Source of the DNA: Tolypeutes matacus
Lineage: Eukaryota; Chordata; Mammalia; Cingulata; Chlamyphoridae
Assembly (NCBI GenBank): GCA_026826555.1
Contig: JAKSZT010038599.1
Span: 1,619,801-1,683,800 of the forward strand
Direction: 5' to 3'
DNA: 64,000 bases
Positions 20,986 to 31,385 of the stretch are shown here, one piece after another. A model generated the notes under the pieces. It had not been told where the DNA came from. It searched no databases and was given only the letters and a program-made list of their open reading frames with translations. Position 1 is the stretch's first letter, and the number at the start of each line of letters is the position of its first letter. Made by a program: the position numbers and the translations under genes.

Positions 20986-23924
20986 GACTTCACTTTCCAG
21001 AAGACTTGAAATTATAATATTGGTATAGAATGAACTCTAAAACATAATTAGCTAAATGAAAAAAAGGTTTTTACCATCTTTTTCATAAAACTTCCTAAGA
21101 TATTTTAGTTCTTATTGAAATTTATCAAAGCATTTTAGTTAACCAGACTATGAACATTCAACTCCTGTTTTTGTGTTTCTCAAAAGAGATTTTATTCTTA
21201 GCTACAAAATTCCTTCTACTGTTTATTGTTATTCCAATAGGAAAAAAAAATTAAATTCTAAAATGTTTTATTATGTCTATGGCTACAAAATTAGTAGACA
21301 TATCAAAAACAAAAACATGCTAACAAGTAAACCAAGTGCAGTAATTCCAGTAGCTCTTTTACCAATTAACTCTGCATCTTCTGGTGCACTGGTTTTTCAG
21401 GTGTAGACACCTCTCAAGGCTTGAAATTTAGGGAATGGCTGGAGTTGAGGCCCAGAAAAGGTTTCCTCATACTACAATTCTCTAAAGGTTTTCTAATCCA
21501 AACATAATGCACTTGAGCTTGTTGGAGTTGCTCTAGGGCCTCCATGGGAAATAAATCCATTTCTTCTTTGTAAAAGTCCATGTTTTCTCAAGATGTCTTG
21601 AGTGGGTTTTGGTAACTTGCAACAAAGAATTGTAACCAACACAAGGAATAATAATCCTGCATATACTTTGTTTTTATAAATAGTGTTTTCCAGTTTCTGT
21701 GTCCGCTGTAATATGTTTATATAATACGAATTCTTTGGATTAAAATTTTCAGTTTCTAAAAGCAGAGTATATATGTTTTATTACTTGAAATCTTGTTGCA
21801 GATATCATACATGATTTATGTAATACAGAAGCGACATTCATCTGTGATCAGTATTCAGCACTAATAAAGAGAAATACATATATAATTCATATTTATATAA
21901 TGTTATGTATAATTTATAGTATAGTGTATAATCTACTGTATACTTTACTGCATAACATATACTTTTACATAATTTATTATTTAGCTTATAATTCAAACAT
22001 ATAATGTTTACATGGTGTTTATGTTTAAAACTGCAGTCAATCCATATAAATACCTAATACACTTATATTTAATTCTTAATTAAAATAAATCCTGTTGATT
22101 TGGGTCATGGCTATCATGAAGAATCTAGATTTTGTATCCCCGTGATTGAAAATAATATAATCAATCTTTTTAAAGACATGTGCATACTCTTGCTGACTCT
22201 TAAGAGTAAGAATTGTCCTCAACTAAGTTTTGAGAGTGTGATTCTATTCTTGTTGCAAATATAAACAAAGCAAGGTATTACACTTATGATCATGTTTTGA
22301 AAATTTTTATTTCATGTTGGTACTTAGCATTGTTGTCAAAATTTAAAAAGTAATTCCGTGTAATCATTTAAAAGTAATTTGATTTCTCAAATAACATTTT
22401 GGAGACTCACATATTTTAGTGCTATTATCAGTCAGACTTCATTTTACTATTAATTTATTTTCCCCCACATGATAGTGCACTTGTTTGGCAAGAATGGAAA
22501 CAACATTCATAATCTGGCAAGATATCAGGCGCTTGATTTGTCCTGTCCTTTGGGAAATCAGTTATTCTTAATAAAGCATGATGATTAATGTTTCAATTAA
22601 ATAAATACTTATAAGCAAGATTTAGAAAAACCGAAGAAATTCTGTGGAAGTCAATGCACTAACCACTAGCCTTATCTCTCTTTTAGACTATGACCACAGC
22701 ATTTCTATATGAAATTGACTACAGAGTCCTCATCTATGAATTTAATTATAAAGAAAATTAGAGTGCTAGTTATATGCCTGCCACCATGCACTGTGGCATC
22801 CAAATATGAGTAACATGCATACATTATCCTAAAGAAGTCCAAAAGAGTCCATACTTTTCCTGGAGAGAGATCGGCATGAAAAATTTAAAAGTACATTAAA
22901 ATTGTAATTCATATATAGCCAGGCTCCCAAGCAAGCCCTTGGTTTTCTGACTCTGCACTGACCTTGAGAAAGAATCCCTTAATACTTCATCTCATTCTTT
23001 ACAGAAATCGTACCTAGAATTATGGATTCTATTGAAATGTTAAGGACTACATGGAAAATCATTTTCCTTGACCAACATATGAAAGAACATTTTAGATAAT
23101 AGATGTTGAGATAAATACAGAGATAGCCATATAATCTCCTGACTGCTCAAGAGATCTTCTCTGGCCACAAGCTGCAACATTACATCACCTTCTACCTTTC
23201 CCTTTCCCCTGTCCACAAATAGCATCTAAAATTGCCTCTCCCTAAATAATTCAACACTATCTTTCAGTTTGCATATGCCTCTTAGCAAAACAAAAGCTGT
23301 ATAGTTACTGGCATACCTGAGGATTCTGGGAAAGCTATCAAGTGATTATGCATTATACACTAAGAATCTCAGAGGTGGTCTCACCTCCAACTTATCCTTT
23401 TGTTATGCGGGTGTTGGAAATTTTGATGCTAAAAGAAAATTTTTCTCTTAAATCGTACTCAAAACATGACATTTTCTGGAAAAGAATGAGTTAGACACTT
23501 TACACAATTGTGTATGGGGCGTTTATCTTTGTGGGGCTGAGACTGCTTCCCAACAAAGAATGTGGCAATTGAATTACAAGTCAGTATTTTACCTCTGCTA
23601 CTAGACTGTAAACTTTTTAAGGCATTATCCACTTCTGATTAATTTTTATATCATATACCTTTGATCATAGCACCTTGCAAATAAAACATGCTATATAGTA
23701 TTTGTGTGGGGAAAAAAAAAGAAAAATGCAGAGATAATTGCACTCCTAAATGACTCTTTTAAAGTATGTCTTGTTGCAATTGTTGGTCTCTTTATATAAT
23801 TGGGAATGTACTTTTACTAGCTATATAGTTGCCAGAGCCTTAGTACAATGTTCAGAGAACATTCTCCATGGACCTCTGAGGTTTCTTTATCTTTACAGAG
23901 TAAAGGAACTGAATTAGTTACCTA
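20986..23924. other. Unassigned AT-rich intergenic sequence
   Basis: About 2.9 kb with no repeat family, gene or RNA that I can name. It contains an AT-rich near-palindrome at about 21888-21990. Open frames at 21173-21406 and 23040-23225 lack any motif. Confidence 0.5.
21888..21990. repeat. AT-rich imperfect inverted repeat
   Basis: 'atgttatgtata' (about 21899) pairs with 'gcataacatat' (about 21951), and inner blocks 'agtatagtgtata' and 'tgtatactttact' pair imperfectly. It is low-complexity and could form a cruciform. Confidence 0.5.
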
Positions 23925-24260
23925 TTGCTGTGCACTGAATTAACACACATTTAGAAGCCTAAAATAACATACATTTATTATCCCTAATTTTCAGTGGGTC
24001 AGCAGTCCAGGCACAGCTTACCTGGGTCCTCTGCTTGGGGTTTCCCAAGACTACATTTAATGTGTCAGCCAGGCTAGGTTTCTCATCTGTAGAACAACTA
24101 GGGAATAAACTGATTTCAAATTCACTCAGATTATTGCTAGATTTTATTTTCTTGCAGATGTATGACTGAGGACCCCAGTTTCTTACTAGTTGTTGGCTGG
24201 ATGTTGTGTGCATGTCCTAGAGGTCATCAGTAGTTCCTTGCCACATGGTCCTCTCCACTC
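23925..24260 (-). mobile_element. Ancient MaLR-like LTR fragment (antisense)
   Basis: 'agttacctattgctgtgcac', 'cctaaaataacatacattta', 'gtgggtcagcagtccaggca' and 'cagcttacctgggtcctctg' are reverse-complement blocks of a widespread old mammalian repeat that I place in the MaLR/MLT group. The later 'ttccttgccacatggtcctc' fits the same consensus. The exact subfamily is uncertain. Confidence 0.6.
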
Positions 24261-25004
24261 CATAGGTAGTCAGTAATATAGCTGCTTGCTTCTACAACGC
24301 CTGCAGAAAAGTCTTTGGTGCATTTTAGCAAGATAGTGTCCCATTATATAATAAGTAAAATAGAATATAATAGAATAGAATATGACATTATGAATAATAT
24401 TAAATACATAATATAACATATACAGTATATATGTATATATTATAACCAAATCAAGGAAGTGACCCCATATAACCTTTGCCATATCGTATTGATAAGAACC
24501 AAATCCCAGGTACTGCCCACACTCAAGAGAAGCGTATTATATAAGAATGTGGATCTTTGTGGTCCCCTCATGGTGTGTTCTTCATGGGCAATAATGGCTT
24601 TTTGTGTTCCAGAAAATGCTAAGGAAATTGTATAGCAAACAGTCTGTAAAGACAGAAGTAATATCTCCCTTAGAGGAAGAGGGCAGATTTGTCTCCTGAC
24701 AAGAATAATAAAAATAATACCTCCCTCCAGAGCAAAGATTGGGCAGGATTGCTACTACTCCTTTAAAAGACTGCAGTTTCCCAAGCTTGGTATTCTTCAG
24801 CTTTGACATAGACCTACTGTTGGCACAGGGGGTACATAAAGTAACCAATTATTTTAAAAAATTAAGTCAATTGAAAAAGTTTTTCTTCAAAGATTGTATT
24901 TAATTGAATTATATCTATAAAAGTAACATTGCATTATTATGCTTTCATAAGTCTATATAAAGGCATATTCTTATATTTAAATATTTCCATTTCCAATCAT
25001 ACAG
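24261..25004. other. Unassigned intergenic sequence
   Basis: AT-rich with ATA/TATA runs near 24340-24440. No gene or repeat family recognised. Confidence 0.5.
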
Positions 25005-25490
25005 TGTGACAGTTTGAAGCTGGATGGACTCCAGAAGATCATGTTCTTAGAGTTAATATATTTGTATGCATGTAAACCCATTGTAGGTGGGACCTTTGAT
25101 TAAATTACTTATTTAAGGGCCTTTGATAGATTGCATGATGGGGGAGGGGCTTAATCCTCTTACTGGAGTCCTTTATAAATGGAGGAATAAAAAGCCATAG
25201 ACACAGCAAAAAGCTTCAGAGACAGAGAGGAACCCAGAAGCTGAGAAAGAAAGTCCTGGTAGCCAAGGAAGCCACTTTAGATAGAAGCCGAAAGCAATGA
25301 GGACCACAGGAGAACAGAGAGACAAGAAGCATCACCTTGTGCCTGATCGCCCGCAGCTGCAGCTCAGTGAGAAAGCATCACTGATGTTGCCTTGATTAGG
25401 ACCCTTCCATGGTCTCAGAACTAAGCTTTAAACCAAATATAATCCCATTTCTGATATATTGCTCCCAGAAGCTTTTAGCAAACTAAAACA
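25005..25490 (+). mobile_element. Solo LTR, lineage-specific MaLR family (sense)
   Basis: TG...CA element of 486 bp, from TGTGACAGTTTGAAGC to GCAAACTAAAACA. It has a TATA-like box in 'ggagtcctttataaatgg' (about 25165), a long purine-rich zone (25190-25330) and the 'gccttgattagg' block. It is the cleanest sense copy of the family also seen at 4573, 59968 and, in antisense, at 3968, 57886 and 60622. I see no clear target duplication. Confidence 0.75.
25169..25182 (+). promoter_or_regulatory. TATA-like box of the solo LTR
   Basis: CCTTTATAAATG lies about 170 bp into the LTR and recurs at the same place in the sense copies at 4573 and 59968. It is the likely core promoter of the old element; present activity is unknown. 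Confidence 0.5.
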
Positions 25491-25725
25491 GATGTTAGAT
25501 TCTGTTTTATCGTGTTTCTACCATCTAGTTGTATTTCATTTATATTATTGTATGTTTAATCTGTATAACAAAAAAAAAACAAATTATTTTTGTTCAAAAT
25601 AATATATATGTATATTAATGGAAGGATAGCAGCTAAGGAAAATAAAGAAGTCTTCAGACATTTCATAAATATTTTTATTACCCTTTTCTTTCCTGAAGCA
25701 ATACTTTATTTTTGTTCTTAAGGGA

Positions 25726-26333
25726 TGTTTTACTTTGCCAAAGGGTGCCAATGCAAAGTACCAGAAATGTGTTGGCTTTTATAAAGGGTATTTATTGCGG
25801 GTAAAAGTTTGCAGATCTAAGGCCATGAAAAGTCCAACCCAGGGATTCATAAGATATGCTTTCTCACTCAAGCCAGCTGCCATGTGTTGAAGCAAGATGG
25901 CCAGCAATCTCTGCCTGGTCTCTGTCTTCTCCAGGCTGCACGCTCTCCCGGAGCTCAGGTGAGGGCAATCAGTCATAGGGCTTGTCTCTTATGAAGACTC
26001 TGAGAAGAGTCTCTCAGGCTCAGCTGCTCCACTTTTTTCCCGATTTCAGCTGCAAGTTATTAGACAAATGGATCTTCTCTCCCCGCGGCCTCAGATGCTT
26101 GAGCACATTCTTTCTGTCACATTGCAGGATTCAAAAATGGCAGAGCTCTCTTTTCTGGTCTGTCTCTGTTTTTTTTTTTACTGGACCCAGCAAAAGAGCG
26201 GAGACTAAACCTGAGTCATGCCTCACAGAGGTAGTCCAATTCCAAAAAAGATCTCACAACCACAGGAGTGAACCAGCCCACAAACATAATCTTTCTCTTT
26301 TTGGGATTCATAAAACAATTTCAAACTACCACA
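25726..26333 (-). mobile_element. Solo LTR with perfect 5-bp target duplication (AGGGA)
   Basis: The 608-bp element reads TGTTTTACTTTGCCAAAGG at its left and CAAACTACCACA at its right on the plus strand. Both sides are flanked by AGGGA (25721-25725 and 26334-26338). It shares layout and blocks with 29876-30401 ('gtaccagaaatgtg', 'gacccagcaa', 'gggattca' near the right end), so the two form one MaLR-like family in antisense. CpG sites near 26084 survive, which suggests a moderate age. The 124-codon frame at 25982-26356 is a chance frame across the LTR edge. Confidence 0.88.
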
Positions 26334-26879
26334 AGGGATTAAACATATACTCATAAGCTTTAAAAAAGATGTATTTAATTTATAATTGAGTCCCTGGCTT
26401 TGTAGGAGTTTCTTCTCTTCCCTGATTCCCACAACCAGCAAGCCCTTTATGATGTCCTATTCAGAGAGGTTTTTCTCTTACTTTGGGAGACATTTACCTC
26501 TAGGTCTTTTTCGTTTCTGCATGTCTTTAGGGAAAGCCCTTTTTCTGGTCTGTTTTTTTTTCAAAGATGTATGTATAGTAAATAACATTGAAGGACAAAA
26601 AGTGTTTCTCCCTCTGGACCAAAGGGCAGGAATGTGCACTGACCATTATGGAAGATTCCAGTCCCTAATTTCAGAGTTCTTTTCCTATAACAAAATCCAT
26701 AATGGTGTTGGTGTCTCATGGCCCTCTTCATATTGCCCTAAGAGAATTCTTGCTTAGGGAACCAGTGCAAAAACAGTGTTGATATTCTGACTCCTGATTT
26801 CCTTGTGAGAATTAAAGTCCTAAGTTTCTGACCCAGGAGTCTTGTATATTATGCGCTATCCTCAAAACTTGGCCGGTCT
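26334..26879. other. Unassigned sequence
   Basis: No family recognised. The 123-codon open frame at 26386-26757 is serine/phenylalanine-rich, isolated and without domain signatures, so I do not call a gene. Confidence 0.45.
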
Positions 26880-27460
26880 AAACTCATTGAGCTAAAATCT
26901 AGACTATAGGTTAATAGGGCAGGGAATGGGGAATTAATGCTTAATTTGTATAGAATTTCTATTTGGGTTGACTGTAAATTTGGAAATGGATGGTGGTGAT
27001 AGTAGCACAATGTTGTGAAAGTAATTAAAAACACTGAATTATATATGTGAATGTGGTTAAAAGAGGAAATTTTAGACCATATATATGTTACTAGAATAAA
27101 AATTGAAAGAAAACATAACACTGTACAACATAGTGAACCATATTTTAAAAGATAGACTACATTTAATAGTACAATTATAAAAATATTTCTTCATAAATTA
27201 TAGCAAATAAAACACACTAATGCAAGGTGTTAATAATAGTTAAAAATATAGGGTGTTATAAGGTAATATATGGGGAAAAATGTACCCTAATATAAACTAT
27301 GGACTATAGGTAATAGTATATTATTCTTTCATTAACTGTAACAAAAGTACTCTATGCTAATTCAAAGTTTTAATAATGTGGGAAGATAGATGGGAATATT
27401 GTAGTTTTTATGCATATGTTTCTGTAAACCTACAAGTTCTCTAATTAAAAACAACAACAA
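26880..27460 (+). mobile_element. L1 3' UTR fragment
   Basis: 'aaatggatggtggtgatag' (26983), 'aacactgaattatatatgtg' (27030), 'acactaatgcaaggtgtta' (27214), 'atggactataggtaatagt' (27299) and 'tctgtaaacctacaag' (27421) with a CAA-rich tail read as the end of an L1, severely 5'-truncated. Confidence 0.75.
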
Positions 27461-28479
27461 CAAAACTACAACAACAAAATCTCTGCCAGGCTAACTTGTT
27501 GGCTTGCAAGTAGCTAAAAATCTTTGATCTTCACAGTTCTTGACATTTTATACCATAGCTGGCTCTTGCTTCAGGGATCCTTGCAAACCACCTAGGGCTC
27601 CACACAGTAAGACAATAAGTACTCGTCAACCTCTCCCTAAGACAAAGCCTGATAATACCATTACAATCCCCAAGTTTTCCTTCCATGTTGAGCTGTGCAA
27701 GCCAATACGTTATAGATTGGGACTACATAAAAGAGCAGTACAGGACCATTGGTCCAAGATTTGGGATTTTAGATCACTAAATCAGGTTGAAACTTCAGTC
27801 TTGGGTCTTCAGTGTAACATTTCACATTTCCCAGATATATTCTGCCATATTCCATAATCTCATTTTTTATTTTTTATTTTGTTTCTTTGTAAGATTACTC
27901 ATGAAACCATTCTTCAATGTCCTTGAAGGATTTGGATTTGAATTCCTTGGGATACACAAACCTTCCTCATAAAAGACAGATAACTTGACCCTTAGAAAGT
28001 TTTTGTCTTATAACAACTGTACTTCAAGTGTCCTCGCACTAATGGATAGTTTCATTAGCCTAGCTTCTATTTGTACCAAAGTGAGTCTGAGACCAGAATG
28101 GTTCCTGGTACCTTGAATTGGGAGGCTCTTTTGATTATTGGTGGCTGTCCCATTTCTAGTTCAATCAATAATGTGCTTGTTACCTCACAAATTATTTAAG
28201 AACAAGCACAGAGCCTGTCTAAGGAATATTAATTTTCTTCTAAAGAAGACAAGTTGTTTGTCATGAATAAAATAAGACATTTTAATAATATTATATTGAC
28301 CCTGGTCATTACAAAACATAAGGCTAGCATTATCATGCTAAGGGACATTTGATGACCTCTTGAAACTGTTTATATTAAAATAATTTTCATATTAACTAAG
28401 AAAGGTATTTCTAGAGCTGTCCAGATTGTATAAGGTATAGATAATCCATGTATAATTTGAAAGGTCTTCCCTTCTTTTT
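27461..28479. other. Unassigned sequence
   Basis: About 1 kb that I cannot assign. The 105-codon frame at 27540-27857 has no recognisable domain. The flanks of the neighbouring L1 fragment may once have been joined. Confidence 0.45.
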
Positions 28480-28551
28480 CCTTCCCTTCCCTTCCCTTCC
28501 CTTCCCTTCCCTTCCCTTCCCTTCCCTTCCCTCTCTTCCCTTCCCTTCCCC
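28480..28551. repeat. (CCCTT)n pentanucleotide microsatellite
   Basis: About 14 CCCTT units on the plus strand with small interruptions near 28532-28540. The opposite strand is a pure GGGAA-type purine tract. The Arg/Glu/Gly/Lys-rich minus-strand frames here are only the translated repeat. Confidence 0.97.
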
Positions 28552-29870
28552 TTTTCTCTCCTTCCCATCCTGCCTGATATTCCTAAAAACACATGTGGAG
28601 AAGAGTAAGTAGAGTTCAAGAAAAAACAATTGCATTTTTCCTTGCACATTGGTTCAACATTTTAGTAGAAAAATGTGGTGTATGATTTCTTAAGTTAATA
28701 ATGTTTTGGCACTATGTAGTTTTTGAAATAAAGATGTGAACCTTTTTTTATTTTTCATCAAGAATTTGACTTAAAGTTCATGGAGTTTCTAGGCATTTTT
28801 ACCACATGAACGATGTAATCAGAAGAGCATTGCATATGCACTCAGTTGCTTGCAAAACAAACTGTGTTGTCATGTATATCTCAAGCCATAAACATGCTGA
28901 AAATGTAGAATACAATCTCTACATGTATAAAGACAATAAAGCACTCCATAAATCTTGCAATAAGTGGTATTATGACATGTAAGCAAAGTCAACACATAAT
29001 AAATCTCTACAGAGATAATGGAATCCTACTTTATTTTAAAAGGGAGAATGATTTCTTACCCAGGTAATATTTGATTTTAACCAAATTAAATGTATTTAAG
29101 ACAGAAAATAACAATCTTAAGGAAGGTAGGGGCGAGCTTATCAGAAATGAAATGAAAAGAAGAAAGCCAACTTTAGATATAAAGCAAGGTGCCCGCACAG
29201 AGACAATTTCAGTAAGAGAGTTTACTGTGAAGAAAACTCAGTTGTTCCCATTGGCAGGGTTGATTCTCCTGGATAGACTAGATGCATTAGGACAGAATTT
29301 TGCAAATTATTTCATGGATTAGCTGACCCATGCTGCTCATTGGCTATCCAAAGCCTTCAACAACCATCTCCTTCTTCTTTCTTTTAAAGAGGGGTCACCT
29401 GATACAATTCAGGACAATGAGATGTACCTGGAATTGCTTGGGAAGGGAATCCTACATTGTAAAAAGAAATATGTCTTAATAAGGAGCCTTTTGTTATTAA
29501 ACTTTCCTTGAGTTTCCAGCCTGGGTTAAGGAAATTAATTGTTTTAAAATCATTTGAAGATAAAGTAACACATTTAGGATGAAAGAAAAAGAAAATAGCA
29601 TAGGCCCACACTATTGACTTTTCCCTTGAGCATCTGTTACATAAGAAAACTAAATCTGTACAAGTATGACCACTGTTGATAATACTGTTGCCTACATCCA
29701 AAGGAAATCCTGATCCACAGGAACAAATAAACTAAATAATGGGCAATCCAACATAGGCTGCCACTTTTTCTTTTGCCTATTAGCAGTATTAGGAAATCTA
29801 CCAGTTTTCAACATCCAAGTTCACACTCACAGAAACTAAATAAAAAGCAAAAACATATACTAAGATGATA
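28552..29870. other. Unassigned intergenic sequence
   Basis: No repeat family, gene or RNA recognised. Frames at 29071-29322 and 29384-29701 are short and featureless. Confidence 0.5.
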
Positions 29871-29875
29871 GTACA

Positions 29876-30401
29876 TGTTTTAGTTTGTCAAAGGCTGCTG
29901 ATTCAAAAATACCAGAAATGTGTTTGGCCTTTATAATGGAGGTTTTATTACAGTTCCAAGGCTATGAAAATGTCCGCATCAAGGCATCATCAAAGATGCT
30001 TCCTCACCAAAGGTTGGCTGCTAACAGATCCTAAAGTCCTGCCATGTGGCATGGCAAGATGGTGGGTCAGCTGGCTTTCTCTACTTTCTCCTCAAACTCA
30101 GCTATGGTGATCAGGCTTCTCTACCTGGGTCTCATCTCCTTGTGCCTCTCAGGGCTTTTCTGTCTTTCTGCAGCTGTTGGTGAACCTGGAGTCTTCTCTC
30201 TTATATGGCAGGGTCAAAATGACAGAACTCCCTTTCTCTGCGTTTCTTCTTTCTCTGTGTGTGTTTTCAGTTTAAATAAGACCCAGCAAGAGAGTAGATA
30301 TCCAACTGGGTCATTCCAATCAAATGTCCCCACACTCAGAACTGGATTATTTCTAAACACATGCTCTTCTGGGATTCACAAAAGAACTTCAAACTGTCAC
30401 A
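29876..30401 (-). mobile_element. Solo LTR with perfect 5-bp target duplication (GTACA)
   Basis: 526 bp, from TGTTTTAGTTTGTCAAAGG to CTTCAAACTGTCACA on the plus strand. It is flanked by GTACA at 29871-29875 and again at 30402-30406. It is the same antisense MaLR-like family as 25726-26333. The frame of 123 codons at 30044-30415 is entirely within LTR sequence and is not a gene. Confidence 0.88.
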
Positions 30402-30406
30402 GTACA

Positions 30407-30847
30407 GTTCTTTAATTTGAGTGCATTTATTAAGAAAAGGAGTTCTAAAGTCTTTACTATTCTCATTTCTCGAAGGATCAAGCAATTCTTCATTACCGCT
30501 TTTCATCATTTCTTGAACTTGTATTTATGAACCTCAAATTAGGCTATCCCGGAATGAAAGTCTTAATTTAACTTTGTAACTAAGAGCCTATGTTCTATTT
30601 ATTGTCTTATTGCCTGTCTAAGTTTCTTACATGGGAAAAATATGCCAGCCAAATGATACAAAGTTCTGGTCAATTATCTAGTTATCTGTCTCATTTTGTA
30701 TTATTTAATACATATTCTAAAAATTTTCGCTACAACTCTTTTAGCAATAGCTCTTCTTTCATTTTCCTTAGGTCTTGCCACCTCTAAATTAATGCAAAGT
30801 ATACAACATACTGATTGAAATGTTCAAGTCTAAACCCTAGATTATGG
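30407..30847. other. Unassigned intergenic sequence
   Basis: No gene or repeat family recognised. Confidence 0.5.
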
Positions 30848-31385
30848 TGTATTCATCAGGGCAATACCAAATTCTTATCTCTTGCTGGTCGGCAACCCGA
30901 ATTCTGCCTAAAAGTACTGTCAATCGAGAAATAAATTAAGCTGTAAAGCAACAAAGGCATTTATTTGGGGTATTTGAATTGTAATTCAAGGAGCACAGAT
31001 TCATATAGAAACCCAAATTGTATCACATCTTGGAACATCCAGGGAAAGGTTTTTAAGGAAAAAGAAAAAGACTACATAAGTTGTTTGTGATTGGTGGGTA
31101 TTCGGGGTGCTGCAACTGTCCTTCAAATTAGATAGTTTGCTGTGTTTCTTGTAGTTTGTTTCTGGTATTCAAATGTCCTTAGGGTTTTTAGGGACAGTGT
31201 CGCTTATGGCTAGAATATTTGGGCAGTTTGTTATGTCTGGCTGAGATTTGCATGAGAGTAACCCCCAGAATGACCTCTAGAATCCATTTTAAATCTCTTT
31301 AGCATAGTAACTCTATTTCATTTCTTTTTTTTTTTTTCCAGCACCCTAAAGTCCTCTATTCCTTATATTAAAACTCCAGTGTACA
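30848..31385 (-). mobile_element. Probable LTR (antisense), sharing a segment with the unclassified retroposon
   Basis: The plus strand begins TGTATTCATCAGGG, close to the start of the LTR at 13267, and ends near CAGTGTACA. On the minus strand AAATAAATGCC (around 30960) looks like a polyadenylation signal. The part at about 31215-31350 matches retroposon copies A (15225-15360) and B (50310-50430). A T-run at 31325-31338 interrupts it. The boundaries are uncertain and no target duplication was found. Confidence 0.5.

Noticed and set aside
25005..25490. Target duplication for this LTR
   Set aside because: The flanking 5-mers (TACAG and GATGT) do not match, so I claim only the LTR itself.
26386..26757. 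123-codon frame as a possible small gene
   Set aside because: No recognisable motif, no neighbouring exons or promoter features, and composition like the surrounding DNA. One isolated frame of this length is expected by chance in 64 kb.
28392..28649. Arg/Glu/Gly/Lys-rich open frames on the minus strand
   Set aside because: They are translations of the (GGGAA)n purine repeat and carry no independent coding signal.
30044..30415. 123-codon frame with hydrophobic stretch resembling a membrane protein
   Set aside because: It is wholly contained in a solo LTR with a clear target duplication, so the hydrophobic run is pyrimidine-rich LTR sequence.
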